Shown here in pieces: positions 1 through 9,176 of a stretch of 32,166 bases of DNA. The notes beneath the pieces are model-generated. The model did not search any database, was not told where the DNA came from, and worked only from the letters and a program-made list of their open reading frames with translations. Position numbers and translations under genes: made by a program. The number at the start of each line of letters is the position of its first letter. Position 1 is the stretch's first letter. The stretch spans positions 1-32,166 of the forward strand of contig JAJRTN010000105.1 of NCBI GenBank assembly GCA_024278275.1. The letters run 5' to 3'. Origin of the DNA: Candidatus Hydrogenedentota bacterium (lineage in GTDB: Bacteria; Hydrogenedentota; Hydrogenedentia; Hydrogenedentales; JAJRTN01).

Positions 1-1028
<1,028 letters not shown>

Positions 1029-1164
1029 AGCCATCATAGGCTGAGAAAAGCCAGTAATATCCCAAGTGGATTATCGTTACCAGGTTTTAATGTCTTGAAG
1101 CCCCTTGCATTCACTGTCAAAAAAATTTAATGCTTCCCGTGCGTAAGCGCGACGGCAAAAGTTT

Positions 1165-1282
1165 TGCCGGTGGCTATGGCGGTGGGGCCACACCCGTTCC
1201 CATTCCGAACACGGCAGTTAAGCCCACCTGCGCCCATGGTACTGCGGGGGAAACCCTGTGGGAGAGTAGGACGTCGCCGGCG
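1165..1282 (+). rRNA. 5S ribosomal RNA
   Basis: This is a complete 5S rRNA. The terminal helix I pairs tgccggtg (from 1165) with cgccggcg (ending 1282), including one G-U pair. The loop B/C core cccattccgaacacggcagttaag and the helix IV/V segment gggagagtagg are typical of bacterial 5S. It follows the 23S gene after a spacer of about 136 nt with no tRNA, in the usual 23S-5S order. The spacer just upstream holds a short palindrome (ggcaaaagttttgcc, 1154-1168) that overlaps the 5S start and may take part in processing. The ends are estimated from helix I and may be off by one or two bases. Confidence 0.95.
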
Positions 1283-1290
1283 CTTTCTTC

Positions 1291-1324
1291 AGACGCCCCG
1301 AATTCTTCGGAATTCGGGGCGTCT
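1291..1324 (+). terminator. Rho-independent terminator of the rRNA operon
   Basis: A perfect 15-bp stem (1291-1305 with 1310-1324) is closed by a C(UUCG)G tetraloop, an exceptionally stable loop, and followed by tccttctg. It begins 9 nt after the 5S gene. The U-tract is poor, but the stem is very strong. It also lies just beyond the stop codon of the convergent glycosidase gene, so it may stop transcription from both sides. Confidence 0.88.
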
Positions 1325-1347
1325 TCCTTCTGCCCCTTCCGGCCCGC

Positions 1348-2439
1348 TTAGGGTTTCAGGATCGGTTGCAGCCACCCGGCGGGATCATCGCCCGACAGGA
1401 CCGGCATGCGCAGGGGAATGAGCCAGGGATGGCGCATGGGATCGTGACGGCCGTCCGTTGCCCGGGGATGGGCGTGGATAACCAGGCAATCCCGGCCCGC
1501 CACCCGCACGAGGTTCGCCAGACCGGGTCCGTCCAAGAGGTTACCCGCGAAGTTCGGCCATGCCCGGTACTGGGTCTGAAGGAGATACCGGACTTCTTTT
1601 CCGGGTCTGTCGTTACCCCAAAGGTTATCCGGATCGGCCTGCAGAATCTTGCGATAGGTTTCGCCCGGCCCGGGAATGAGCGTGTCCGACCAGGCCAGGC
1701 CCACCTTGTAATTTCCCAGCATGTAATCGCCCACGCTGTAGAGCAGGAAAAAACGCCCGTTTCGGCGAAAGAGGTTGGCCCCCTCCATGATTTGTACGCC
1801 CCCCGGATTGCGGTCCTCACTGCGCAGCCCGGCAGGGCTCAGGAGAGGCCGGGCCGGGGAATCGGGGTCGAGGGTTGCCGGATCCAGCATGCGGCGCGCC
1901 ATGATATGAATATCCACCCCCACCTTTTCCTCGGGATACCCGGCGCTGTATACAAGATAAAGCGCACCGTCCTTGTCGCGGACAACCTTTGACTCATAGG
2001 CAAAGCGTTCCTCCGCGCGGCTGCCCACGAGTACTCGGTTGAAACGCCACCGCGTAATGGGCTTTTCCGGGGTCCAACACGCCCCGTCTTGCGGGAGAAA
2101 GTGGGCCACCACGGTACGGAACCAACCGAAATGAAGCGTGCCGTAACCGTGATAAGTCCCGTTCTCGGCGCGATAGGGCGTAAATCCCCACACCCCGGCG
2201 ACGGCTTGACGCAGCGGCCCCAAGTCGAGATCCAGGTCGAACCATTGGAGGTCGCGGGGCGCGAAGGTCTTGGTCCGGAAAAAACACGGGGGCTGCCCGT
2301 CCTCCACGGTGCCGAAGACATAATAATACGTCCCCTCCTGGAAAACATAGGGATCGGCGAAATAGCGGTCCGTGATCCGCCCGGCGGTCGGCGTGGCGCA
2401 AAGCATGGCAAGCAGGATTCCCGAGAAAAAAGGCATCAT
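1348..2439 (-). CDS. Secreted GH43-like five-bladed beta-propeller glycosidase
   Basis: The 363-residue protein is probably a glycoside hydrolase of the GH43/GH117-type five-bladed propeller fold, acting on plant or algal polysaccharide side chains outside the cytoplasm. The first blade has the family-typical ADPYVFQEGTYYYVFGT, with D29 as candidate catalytic base. E149 lies in YESKVVRDKDGALYLVYSA and E219 in MEGANLFRRNGRFFLLYS; E219 fits the general-acid Glu before an aromatic-rich strand. The N-terminus has a hydrophobic stretch (about residues 4-19) ending in small residues, which suggests a Sec signal, although the n-region has no positive charge. The start ATG at 2439 has a GGAG six bases upstream, and a second ATG follows directly. 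The gene converges on the rRNA operon and stands alone on its strand. The exact substrate cannot be told from sequence. Confidence 0.8.
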   Translation of the reverse strand: MMPFFSGILLAMLCATPTAGRITDRYFADPYVFQEGTYYYVFGTVEDGQPPCFFRTKTFAPRDLQWFDLDLDLGPLRQAVAGVWGFTPYRAENGTYHGYGTLHFGWFRTVVAHFLPQDGACWTPEKPITRWRFNRVLVGSRAEERFAYESKVVRDKDGALYLVYSAGYPEEKVGVDIHIMARRMLDPATLDPDSPARPLLSPAGLRSEDRNPGGVQIMEGANLFRRNGRFFLLYSVGDYMLGNYKVGLAWSDTLIPGPGETYRKILQADPDNLWGNDRPGKEVRYLLQTQYRAWPNFAGNLLDGPGLANLVRVAGRDCLVIHAHPRATDGRHDPMRHPWLIPLRMPVLSGDDPAGWLQPILKP

Positions 2440-2467
2440 AGAATGGCTCCAGGCTTGTTACGCCACA

Positions 2468-2497
2468 GATATAGCGGAGCGGACCTGCCCCGCGCAA
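2468..2497 (-). promoter_or_regulatory. Candidate sigma-70-type promoter for the GH43-like gene
   Basis: On the minus strand, TTGCGC (2497-2492) and TATATC (2473-2468) are separated by 18 nt. This places a start near 2461, giving a leader of about 22 nt that contains the Shine-Dalgarno before the ATG at 2439. The -35 matches 4 of 6 consensus positions. Position supports it; no experimental evidence is available. Confidence 0.4.
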
Positions 2498-2574
2498 GGT
2501 TTCGGATGCCAGGTCCTGCCTGCGCACCAACGTCTGGGATAACAAGAAAGCGGTCCGCAGGGGCGCAGTTCCAG

Positions 2575-2596
2575 GAGGGGAAGCCCCTCATGAGGG
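2575..2596. repeat. Overlapping hairpin and palindrome upstream of the sigma-factor gene
   Basis: GAGGGG-AAG-CCCCTC (2575-2589) forms a 6-bp stem and overlaps the perfect 12-bp palindrome CCCTCATGAGGG (2585-2596). It lies in the roughly 290-nt spacer between the divergent glycosidase and sigma-factor genes. It may be an operator or a structured leader; nothing shows which. Confidence 0.3.
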
Positions 2597-2662
2597 AAAT
2601 CAAGCGAAGTCGTGGTGTGCCCGCCATCGTGAAATCCCCCGCGAGGCGAGGAAAAAACCATG

Positions 2663-2674
2663 TTGTGTACACAA
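2663..2674. promoter_or_regulatory. 12-bp perfect palindrome TTGTGTACACAA, possible operator
   Basis: This is a perfect dyad with 6-bp half sites, 53 bp before the likely start of the ECF sigma gene. It sits in the divergent intergenic region where a regulator of either gene would bind. A dimeric repressor or activator site is the natural reading, but no regulator is identified. Confidence 0.3.
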
Positions 2675-2726
2675 AACCGGCGTGCTTGTCGTCTTGTAGG
2701 TGTTGGCTCAACCGGGAGAATCCGCC

Positions 2727-3254
2727 GTGCAGCACGGCCACGACGATTATGAACGCTTTATCGCCCCGCTGGAAGAGCACATGATGCGCGCCGTATGGAG
2801 CGTGTGCCGGTCGGCGGATGACGCGGAAGAGGCGATGCAGGAAGCCCTGTGTACCATCTGGGGAAAATGGAACCGCATTCGGTGTCACGAGAACCCGAAA
2901 GCACTCGTGCTGCGGATCTGTTTGAACGCGGGCTACGATGTGCTGCGGCGCAAGATCCGCGAGCGCGAGCGGGCGTCCCGTTTACCCGCCGCACCGGCTG
3001 TCTTTCCGTCACCATCGGAGCAGATGGTTCGGAAGGAGCGGGAATCGTTTATCCTCCATGCCATGGCCCAGCTTTCACGGAATCAATCCGCCGCGGTGGT
3101 CATGCGCCTGGTGCAGAACGCGACCTACGATGAGATCGCGGCGATTCTGGGCTGTCGCGTCGCGACGGCGCGCAAACATGTCGAACGCGGCCGCGAACAC
3201 CTTCGCACGCGGCTGACGCCACAGCTTTCGTGGCTTCGGGGAGAGACCGTCTGA
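2727..3254 (+). CDS. ECF-type RNA polymerase sigma factor
   Basis: A sigma-70 family factor of the extracytoplasmic-function type, about 175 residues. Region 2 runs from DYERFIAPLEEHMMRAV through DDAEEAMQEALCTIWGKW to the PKALVLRICLNAGYDVLRR segment. Region 4 is the C-terminal helix-turn-helix MRLVQNATYDEIAAILGC followed by RVATARKHVERGREHLR. I chose the GTG at 2727 because GGGAGA (2714-2719) lies 7 nt upstream; the in-frame GTG at 2700 adds nine residues but has no good ribosome site. Its stop codon overlaps the next start (TGATG), so the two genes are translationally coupled, as is usual for an ECF sigma and its cognate regulator. The region 2 sequence is somewhat divergent, so the subgroup cannot be named. 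Confidence 0.85.
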   Translation: MQHGHDDYERFIAPLEEHMMRAVWSVCRSADDAEEAMQEALCTIWGKWNRIRCHENPKALVLRICLNAGYDVLRRKIRERERASRLPAAPAVFPSPSEQMVRKERESFILHAMAQLSRNQSAAVVMRLVQNATYDEIAAILGCRVATARKHVERGREHLRTRLTPQLSWLRGETV

Positions 3255-4147
3255 TGGATAAGAAAAACAGGGATGATGCGGTGGATGTCATGGTTAAGTC
3301 CACGTTGGGCGGCGACCTTCCCGACGAGGTCCGAGCGCGGCTTGGCGCCCGGCTGGCGGCCTTTCGCCAGCAGCTTCCCTACCGGGGCAGGAAGCGGGCC
3401 GGCTGGTCCCGTCTCGTCCTGCGGAGCGCTGGAGCCATGGCCGCCGCGGTCCTGGTTATTATCGCCTGGGCCACGGTCACGGGAGAAGGCGCGGAACCGA
3501 CCTGGGCGCAGGTGGCCGAGCGGTTTGCGAGCGTCCGCTTCCTCAGTACCACGATCTACGTCAAGTCCGGCGCCTCCGCGAGCCCCGTGCAGTTGGACCT
3601 GTGGATGGGCCGGGGCGGGCGCCTTCGGCTGCTGGCCGGCAACGAGGTTTTTTTCGGCCGGCGGGGGAAAGTGACCGGCCGGGTGCCCTTCGCCACGCCG
3701 CCGGGCAACGAGTCCGACGTTCGGGAGGCCCGGGAAATGGTGTACGGCGTGATTGCGGCCCTGGGCGAGGCGGAGACCTTTTCCCTGGAAACCCTGGTCG
3801 AGGCGCTTCCCCTGCAAACCATCATTTCCACGCCCCTGGCCAACCAGGACGCCCGCATCGCCAACGACCTGGTCGTCTTCGACATGGCCGACGAGACGAG
3901 CCCGGCCTGGCTGCGAATCTGGGCCCTGCGCGACAGCCGCCTTCCCGTGCGCATGCGGTATTGGGACCCCCGCACGGGCGAAAGCGTGGATGTCGTCCTG
4001 AGCTATGCACACGAGCAGCCCGCGAGGTTTTTCGACGCGGAGGCCTACAAGGCGGCGCTGGCCGAGGAAGACGAGGATGCGCCGGGCCGGGCCTATGCGC
4101 TTCTCAAGGATCCCGGCGGCCGCCCCGTCACGCCCGCCGATTTGTAA
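3254..4147 (+). CDS. Single-span membrane protein, putative anti-sigma or sigma-coupled regulator
   Basis: A 297-residue protein beginning at the ATG that overlaps the sigma-factor stop (TGATG), with GGGGAG eight bases upstream. The first ~45 residues are charged and probably cytoplasmic. One hydrophobic segment follows (about residues 58-73, RSAGAMAAAVLVIIAWATV). The remaining ~220 residues would be extracytoplasmic. That part has alternating strands such as VRFLSTTIYVKSG, LRLLAGNEVFF and RIWALRDSRLPVRMRYWDP, reminiscent of LolA/MucB-type periplasmic sheets that bind lipid or peptide. The topology and coupling support an anti-sigma role, but no zinc-finger (HxxxCxxC) anti-sigma motif is visible, so the function is inferred from context. 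It could instead be a lipoprotein-sorting-like protein that happens to be co-transcribed. Confidence 0.6.
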   Translation: MDKKNRDDAVDVMVKSTLGGDLPDEVRARLGARLAAFRQQLPYRGRKRAGWSRLVLRSAGAMAAAVLVIIAWATVTGEGAEPTWAQVAERFASVRFLSTTIYVKSGASASPVQLDLWMGRGGRLRLLAGNEVFFGRRGKVTGRVPFATPPGNESDVREAREMVYGVIAALGEAETFSLETLVEALPLQTIISTPLANQDARIANDLVVFDMADETSPAWLRIWALRDSRLPVRMRYWDPRTGESVDVVLSYAHEQPARFFDAEAYKAALAEEDEDAPGRAYALLKDPGGRPVTPADL

Positions 4148-4180
4148 AGACCACAACCCTCACACAGACAGGAAAGTACC

Positions 4181-5047
4181 ATGCGAAAGAACCGTGGATT
4201 CACCTTGATCGAACTGCTGGTCGTGATCGCCATCATCGGCATACTCGCGGCCATCCTCCTTCCCGCCCTCGCCCGGGCGCGGGAAGCGGCCCGCCGGGCG
4301 TCCTGCGCCAACAACCTCAAGCAAATGGGACTGGTGTACAAGATGTACGCCGGGGAAAACCGCGGTTATTTCCCGCCCAAGGTCCGCCTTTGCGACTTCA
4401 ACCCCGACGCCATCGGCCGGAACTACGTGTGGATGCCCGACCCGCTGAGCATCTACCCGGAATACCTGGCCGACGTGACGGTGCTGGTGTGTCCCTCCGA
4501 TTCCGAGGGCCGGCGAATGCTTGAGCCCGGCTCGGAACGGTCCTGGCGTAATGCGGACGGACGCCTCGATCTGGATCCCCGGACCGGCTGCGGCCGCTTC
4601 GCCCTCTTTGGCGACGCCTCTTACGGCTACATGGGTTACGCCGTGCCCGAGGACAACCGCTTCCTGCTGGATTGGCCCGGCTTTGATCCCACGGATCAGA
4701 GCAACATTGACGACGTGGTCTTCGCCGTGCAGCCCCTGTTTCTCAACCCCTTCGTGGACCACCGGCTGAACCATCCCAAGCTCGGCGTGGTGCCTTTGGC
4801 GCGTTTACGGGAAGGGATCGAACGCTTCTTCATCACCGACATCAACAACCCCGCGGCCTCCAGCATGGCCCAGTCCACCCTGGCCACCATGTGGGACCAC
4901 CTGAGCACCAACACCAATGACTTCAATCACCTCCCCGGCGGCGCCAACGTACTCTACATGGACGGCCACGTCTCCTTCGTAAAATACCCCGGCGATCAGT
5001 TCCCCGTGAACCCCTACATGGCCTTCATCACGAACGCCGCGAGCTGA
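4181..5047 (+). CDS. Prepilin-like protein with type IV pilin N-terminus and C-terminal DGHV motif
   Basis: A 288-residue protein with a class-III (prepilin peptidase) leader: [22 protein letters not shown], with cleavage expected after G6, F7 to be N-methylated and E11 conserved. The motif [19 protein letters not shown] follows. The C-terminus has [18 protein letters not shown], the H-x(9-10)-DG motif of the DUF1559-type pseudopilin family abundant in Planctomycetota, Lentisphaerota and Hydrogenedentota; here the spacing between His and Asp is ten. YGYMGY near residue 149 matches the family's usual NYG-type motif. The function of this family is unsettled; it is taken to be a secreted or surface pseudopilin. 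GGAAAG lies 5 nt before the ATG. It follows the sigma regulator by 33 nt on the same strand, so it may be co-transcribed or a target of the sigma factor. Confidence 0.85.
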   Translation: MRKNRGFTLIELLVVIAIIGILAAILLPALARAREAARRASCANNLKQMGLVYKMYAGENRGYFPPKVRLCDFNPDAIGRNYVWMPDPLSIYPEYLADVTVLVCPSDSEGRRMLEPGSERSWRNADGRLDLDPRTGCGRFALFGDASYGYMGYAVPEDNRFLLDWPGFDPTDQSNIDDVVFAVQPLFLNPFVDHRLNHPKLGVVPLARLREGIERFFITDINNPAASSMAQSTLATMWDHLSTNTNDFNHLPGGANVLYMDGHVSFVKYPGDQFPVNPYMAFITNAAS

Positions 5048-5253
5048 GCAGGACCTTGACGGAGCGGGGCGAACGACAGCGTGTAGATACCCATCGAGTT
5101 CACCGAACGAGACAAGTCCCTGGGATAGCCCGATTATGCGTGTGCAGCAGGAGGCTGGCGGATTATCCGGGTACCTCTATGGCGTAACCGGAACCAGAAT
5201 CGCAACCGCCGTCCAGGTCACGCCCCACCGCCATCCCCGCGAACGGTTATTAA

Positions 5254-5622
5254 TTATTCTTCCAGGGGCTCGTAGTCCGCTTCGTCGATGTCGGGGATGC
5301 CGATGACCAGTACGCGCATGCGGCCCCGCGCGGCGTGGACCACCCCCGGCGGGATCTGCACGATGGACCCTTTGCGAACGGGATGCTCCTTGCCGTCCAA
5401 AACCACGGCACCTTCGCCTTCCAAGACGTAGTAGAGTTCCGTGCCGCGCCGGTGGTAATGGGGCTTCGCGCCGTCCACATCCACCGCGTGGACCCACGCC
5501 ACGGGGTTCAGGGCCTGGTCCTCCCGGCTGATGAGGCGGTCGCGCCAACCGCAGGCGCTTCGTTCGCGGGCGGTTCTGCCTTCGTGGCGCACGATGATTC
5601 CGTGTTTTTTTTCTTGGTCCAT
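5254..5622 (-). CDS. Small single-domain cupin protein
   Basis: A 122-residue single cupin. Motif 1 is readable as GAKPHYHRRGTELYYVLEGEG, giving metal ligands H55, H57 and E62. Motif 2 is GSIVQIPPGVVH, with H96 the fourth ligand. All four metal-binding residues are kept, so it can bind a divalent metal. Such proteins may be sugar isomerases, dioxygenases or sensors; the substrate cannot be inferred. It starts 7 nt after the stop of the YfhO-like gene on the same strand and is the last gene of the mannitol-dehydrogenase operon, which suggests a carbohydrate-related role. No clear Shine-Dalgarno precedes the ATG, consistent with translational coupling to the upstream gene. Confidence 0.8.
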   Translation of the reverse strand: MDQEKKHGIIVRHEGRTARERSACGWRDRLISREDQALNPVAWVHAVDVDGAKPHYHRRGTELYYVLEGEGAVVLDGKEHPVRKGSIVQIPPGVVHAARGRMRVLVIGIPDIDEADYEPLEE

Positions 5623-5629
5623 GGGCGGT

Positions 5630-7894
5630 CTATGGGTTTACGTGGGTGGAGCGTCCGTTTCTTTTTCGCCCTTTGGCGGCGGGCAGCAGGTTAAAGCCCA
5701 CGACGAGCAGGGCGGCCAGCGAGATCAGTTCGCCCAGGCGCAACGACATCGGATTGTAGCGGAAAATCACCTCATGGGTGCCCATGCCCACCTCGACGCC
5801 GCGAAAGATACCGTCTACCGCGTGGATGGGCGCGGGTATGCCGTCCACCTCGGCTTTCCAGCCCGGGTAGAAGGCATCGGCCAGCACGAGCATGCCGGGC
5901 CGGGTTTCCGCCACGTGTACCACGATGCGCCCCCCGTGGGTGTCTTCGGTGATGGCCGCCTCGGCCACCGGGCCGTCATCCTTTTCCGGCAGGGTGCCGC
6001 CTTCCAGGAGGGGCGGGCTGTCGGGACTTAACAGGCGGGGATCGAATTGTGTCACGGCGCGGGCCGCATGGATCATGCGGGCACGCGGTTGGGTCACCGG
6101 AGCTTCCAGGAGTGCCGCACCCGAGGTGAAAACTTCCCGAACATGGAGCGTGTCGCGGATTTGGGCGAAGGCCCCGCGCATGGAATCGCTCGTGAGCAGG
6201 AGCGCCTGCGCGCCGGTTCGTTGGAGCAGCAGCGGGCTGCGCTCGGCCGTGCGCAGGAAATCCTCGTGGCGGTCCAGGTACGCGCCGCCGGTGGCGTAGA
6301 CCTGGCGGATGCCCTGGCACGAGAGGGGCCAGTGGCGCAGGTCCCGGGGGCCGGCGATCCGGGTGTGGAGGTCGCGGACCGTGCGCACGAAAGCGGTTTC
6401 AGGGAAAACCTGTTGTTGGGGCGTTTGGGGCGCGGCGGGTTGGAGACTCCACCAGAGGCCCAGTCCCGCCACCAGGGCCAGCCCGTAGCCCAGCAGGGCG
6501 GCGGTGGGTCGCAGGAGGGTGAAGGCCAGGAGAACCAGGATCACCGCTGCCGTGGCCACCGGGAGAGCGAAGATATCCGCGGCGGATTGGATATGGAAGC
6601 GCGCCATGCCGCGGGTGAGGCCGAGGAAGTAGAGTCCCCAGAGGAGCGGCGCGGCCAGCAGGAAGCGCCGCAGGGTTGTCTTGCACGGATCCGGGTCGAG
6701 GCGCACCCATTCTTCCAGCGCTCCCGCGGCGAGAAAGGCGAAGGCCAGTCCGAGAAAGGGGAGAAAATGTTGCGGGCCGAGCATCTCCAGGAAAGGCAGG
6801 CGGGAAAGCGCCTCTCCCGCCGGCAGCGGGATCGCCGCCAGGCCCATGGCCGCGAAGGCGAAAGATTCCATTTGTCGCCGGTGGCTGGACTCCACGAATG
6901 GACGCAGGGCCAACCACAGGGGGAGGAGTAAAACCGGCACGAAACCCACGTGGTAAAGGCGTGCCAGGGTCGATGTGCCCGTGTCGCCGGCGATGGTGAA
7001 TCCCGGGGACAGGAGGGCAAAGAGGCTTGCCAGGGGCATTCCTGGCGCGGTCTTCGTGCCCCGCCAGCCGCCCTGCGTAAGGAACTCGATATAGGGTATC
7101 CACTGCAACGCCGCCAGGCCAACGCCCAGGAGGACGGCCACCATCCATCCTTTCATGGCCTCGCCCAGGCGAACCCGGCCCCGGTCGGACACGCGCCGCA
7201 CCAGCAGGTAGATCGTGCCAAAGAGCAGCGACACGGCGAGGAATTCAGGGCTTCCCCCCAAGGCGATCAGGCCCAGGACCAGCGCCGCCCGCGGCCAGGC
7301 CCGCAGGTCACCCAGGGCCAGCCGTTCGAGGCGGAGCAACAGGAGGGGCAGCCAGGGCAGCCCATCGGCCAGGGGCGCCGCGGGCAGCAGGGTGAGCGGT
7401 GCGCCAAGCTGGTAGGAGACGGCCACCAGGAGCGCCAGGGGTGGGGGAAAGGCGAAGCGGCGGGCGGCATAGTAGGCGCACCAGCCTGCCAGGATCAGCT
7501 TGGCCAGCACCGACACGCCCAGGGCCATGCCCAAGGGAAAGAAATAGAAGGGGAGGGAGAAAGGCGACAATACGCGGGTTCGCCACATCGCCAGGAAAGG
7601 CATGCCCAGGCCTTCTTCGTCATTCCACAGGAGCGACCGGCCTTCCCGGGCCGCCTTGCCCAGGTAGGCATAGGCCGGGTAATAACGCTCCGCGTCGAGT
7701 TCCGTCAGGAAACTGCCCGCGTCCTTCATGCCGGCCGGGCGCGCCTCCTGCCACGGGGGCGCGAAAAGAATGTCTTGCAGGTCCAAAGGGAGGGCGCGGC
7801 CCGAGAGCACCGGCAAGAGCGTCAGCACCGGCACCGCGGCCAGCAGTGCCAGGCAAAAGCCATGCGTTAATAGGGTTCGCTTGCGTGGAAGCAC
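5630..7894 (-). CDS. YfhO-like polytopic membrane protein
   Basis: A 754-residue protein with many hydrophobic helices across roughly the first 500 residues and a soluble C-terminal part. The N-terminal region has a signal-anchor (about residues 10-30) followed by an extracytoplasmic loop with DLQDILFAPPWQE and a SLLWNDEEGLGMPFLA segment, typical of YfhO/GT-C-like proteins. Near the C-terminus, LADAFYPGWKAEVDG, then PAPIHAVDGIFRGV and HEVIFRYNP, match the signature of the YfhO family beta-domain, followed by a last helix (ISLAALLVVGFNLLP). YfhO members are linked to glycosylation of cell-envelope polymers in Firmicutes; that role is only an analogy here. I chose the GTG at 7894 because GGAAGGA lies 8 nt upstream and the mtlD stop is 5 nt away. 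Longer reading would run inside mtlD and gives arginine-rich sequence typical of an off-frame. Confidence 0.75.
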   Translation of the reverse strand: MLPRKRTLLTHGFCLALLAAVPVLTLLPVLSGRALPLDLQDILFAPPWQEARPAGMKDAGSFLTELDAERYYPAYAYLGKAAREGRSLLWNDEEGLGMPFLAMWRTRVLSPFSLPFYFFPLGMALGVSVLAKLILAGWCAYYAARRFAFPPPLALLVAVSYQLGAPLTLLPAAPLADGLPWLPLLLLRLERLALGDLRAWPRAALVLGLIALGGSPEFLAVSLLFGTIYLLVRRVSDRGRVRLGEAMKGWMVAVLLGVGLAALQWIPYIEFLTQGGWRGTKTAPGMPLASLFALLSPGFTIAGDTGTSTLARLYHVGFVPVLLLPLWLALRPFVESSHRRQMESFAFAAMGLAAIPLPAGEALSRLPFLEMLGPQHFLPFLGLAFAFLAAGALEEWVRLDPDPCKTTLRRFLLAAPLLWGLYFLGLTRGMARFHIQSAADIFALPVATAAVILVLLAFTLLRPTAALLGYGLALVAGLGLWWSLQPAAPQTPQQQVFPETAFVRTVRDLHTRIAGPRDLRHWPLSCQGIRQVYATGGAYLDRHEDFLRTAERSPLLLQRTGAQALLLTSDSMRGAFAQIRDTLHVREVFTSGAALLEAPVTQPRARMIHAARAVTQFDPRLLSPDSPPLLEGGTLPEKDDGPVAEAAITEDTHGGRIVVHVAETRPGMLVLADAFYPGWKAEVDGIPAPIHAVDGIFRGVEVGMGTHEVIFRYNPMSLRLGELISLAALLVVGFNLLPAAKGRKRNGRSTHVNP

Positions 7895-7899
7895 ACCCG

Positions 7900-9102
7900 C
7901 TATCCTTCCCCGGACACGTTCTGCGTGTTTTGTCCCCACGGGGGAGACGCCAACAACGGCATGGCGGCCCGTACCTGGCGCGCCTCGGGACTGTCCGGGG
8001 CGAGGCCGCAGACCTCCCGCAACACACCCTCGACACCGGTGGCCGCACGCATGCGCTGCAGCTCCACCGCGCCGGCGTCCTCCGGCGCCCTGTATTCTAG
8101 CGCGGCGGCGATGGCCAATGCGATGTGGGGGGCTTCGACATGTTGTTCGACGCAACACCGCAGCGCCCCCGTGAGCCGGTCCTTCGGGCCGAGCTTCCGC
8201 AGGGGATCGCCGCCCACCCGGCTCACCGGATCGCCCAGGGCGCGGTTGCGGTACCGCCGCATGAGATCCCGGTAATGGGCGCGGAGTTCCTCCAGGTCGC
8301 GGCCATGCTTGGCCGCGAGGGCCCGGCAGCTTTCCTCCGCGGCGCCCGCCACCACCTCCGCCACGGCCGGATCCTCGATGGCCTGCCAGATATACGCATG
8401 TCCTCGCAGGTGGCCCAGGTAGGCCGTCGCCGCGTGGCTCATGTTGTGGACAAAGAGCTTTTGCTCCACGTAGGAATCAAAGTTCGTGATGGCCTTCATG
8501 TGGGCGATCTCCGGAATGGCGCCCCGGAACGCCTCGCCATTCACCGGCAGTTCGCAATAGGGTTCGACACACACCAGCAGCGGGTCTTCGTTCTCAGAGA
8601 CCAGGTCCGGCACCATCCGCCCGATGGAGGCGTCCACGAAGCCCACCCGCGTCTCCAGGAGATCCTGCTGCTTCCCGGGCAGGTGCTCCGCTACCATCGC
8701 ACGGAACTGCCCCGCCGCGCCCACCAGGTTCTCGCAGACGATGATGTTGAGCGGCAACGCGTTGGCCTGCTCGAAGCGCCGGACGATGCCCCCCGCCACC
8801 GGCCGCGCCAGGTGGGGAAGGGCGCGCACGCCCACCGCGGTGGAGGCGATATCCGCCCCCGCCAGCGCTTCCGCCACGGCGTCCCCGTCGCGACCGTCCA
8901 CCGCCGAAACATTGGTGACGGTCAATTCCTTCACCTGTTCATCGACCAGCCGCACCGGGTACGCGCCCCGCGCATTCAGCGCCTCCACGACCTCCGCCAT
9001 CACGTCCACGAACGTAATGGCATACCCGCTCTCATGATAAAGCTGCCCGAGGAAACCGCGTCCAATCTTCCCCGCTCCGAAATGTACGGCGACCTTGGCC
9101 AA
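7900..9102 (-). CDS. mtlD: Mannitol-1-phosphate 5-dehydrogenase
   Basis: A 400-residue NAD-dependent polyol dehydrogenase that interconverts mannitol 1-phosphate and fructose 6-phosphate in the cytoplasm. The N-terminal Rossmann motif is VAVHFGAGKIGRGFLG. The catalytic signature of long-chain polyol dehydrogenases is QKLFVHNMSHA, giving K215, N220 and H223. The length (family about 380-400) and the VCENLVGAAGQFR segment agree. The start is TTG at 9102, with a near-perfect AAAGGAGG ribosome site about 10 nt upstream; a rare start codon with a strong site suggests tuned translation. It is the first gene of a three-gene operon with the YfhO-like and cupin genes. No mannitol PTS genes are visible, so the enzyme may work in the reverse direction to make mannitol 1-phosphate as a compatible solute or envelope precursor; that is inference. 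Confidence 0.9.
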   Translation of the reverse strand: MAKVAVHFGAGKIGRGFLGQLYHESGYAITFVDVMAEVVEALNARGAYPVRLVDEQVKELTVTNVSAVDGRDGDAVAEALAGADIASTAVGVRALPHLARPVAGGIVRRFEQANALPLNIIVCENLVGAAGQFRAMVAEHLPGKQQDLLETRVGFVDASIGRMVPDLVSENEDPLLVCVEPYCELPVNGEAFRGAIPEIAHMKAITNFDSYVEQKLFVHNMSHAATAYLGHLRGHAYIWQAIEDPAVAEVVAGAAEESCRALAAKHGRDLEELRAHYRDLMRRYRNRALGDPVSRVGGDPLRKLGPKDRLTGALRCCVEQHVEAPHIALAIAAALEYRAPEDAGAVELQRMRAATGVEGVLREVCGLAPDSPEARQVRAAMPLLASPPWGQNTQNVSGEG

Positions 9103-9146
9103 GGATACCGATCCTCCTTTCGTAAAATACGATTGTCGAAAAGGGA

Positions 9147-9176
9147 AGTATAGCAGCCGGCGCCCCGCCGGGTCGC
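9147..9176 (-). promoter_or_regulatory. Candidate promoter for the mtlD operon
   Basis: On the minus strand a good -10 hexamer, TATACT, occupies 9152-9147. The best -35 at 18 nt spacing, GCGACC, matches only 3 of 6 positions. A start near 9140 would give a leader of about 38 nt containing the AAAGGAGG site. The weak -35 suggests an activator or another sigma factor, if this is the promoter at all. Confidence 0.3.

Noticed and set aside
1130-1421. Short open frames across the 5S gene and terminator
   Set aside because: They overlap a clear 5S rRNA and a terminator and have no protein-like features.
5048-5253. Convergent spacer between the prepilin-like and cupin genes searched for a terminator
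   Set aside because: No stable hairpin with a T-run was found on either strand.
7900-8158. Longer N-terminus for the YfhO-like protein
   Set aside because: The extension is arginine-rich, overlaps mtlD by about 260 bp and lacks a ribosome site, whereas GTG 7894 has one.
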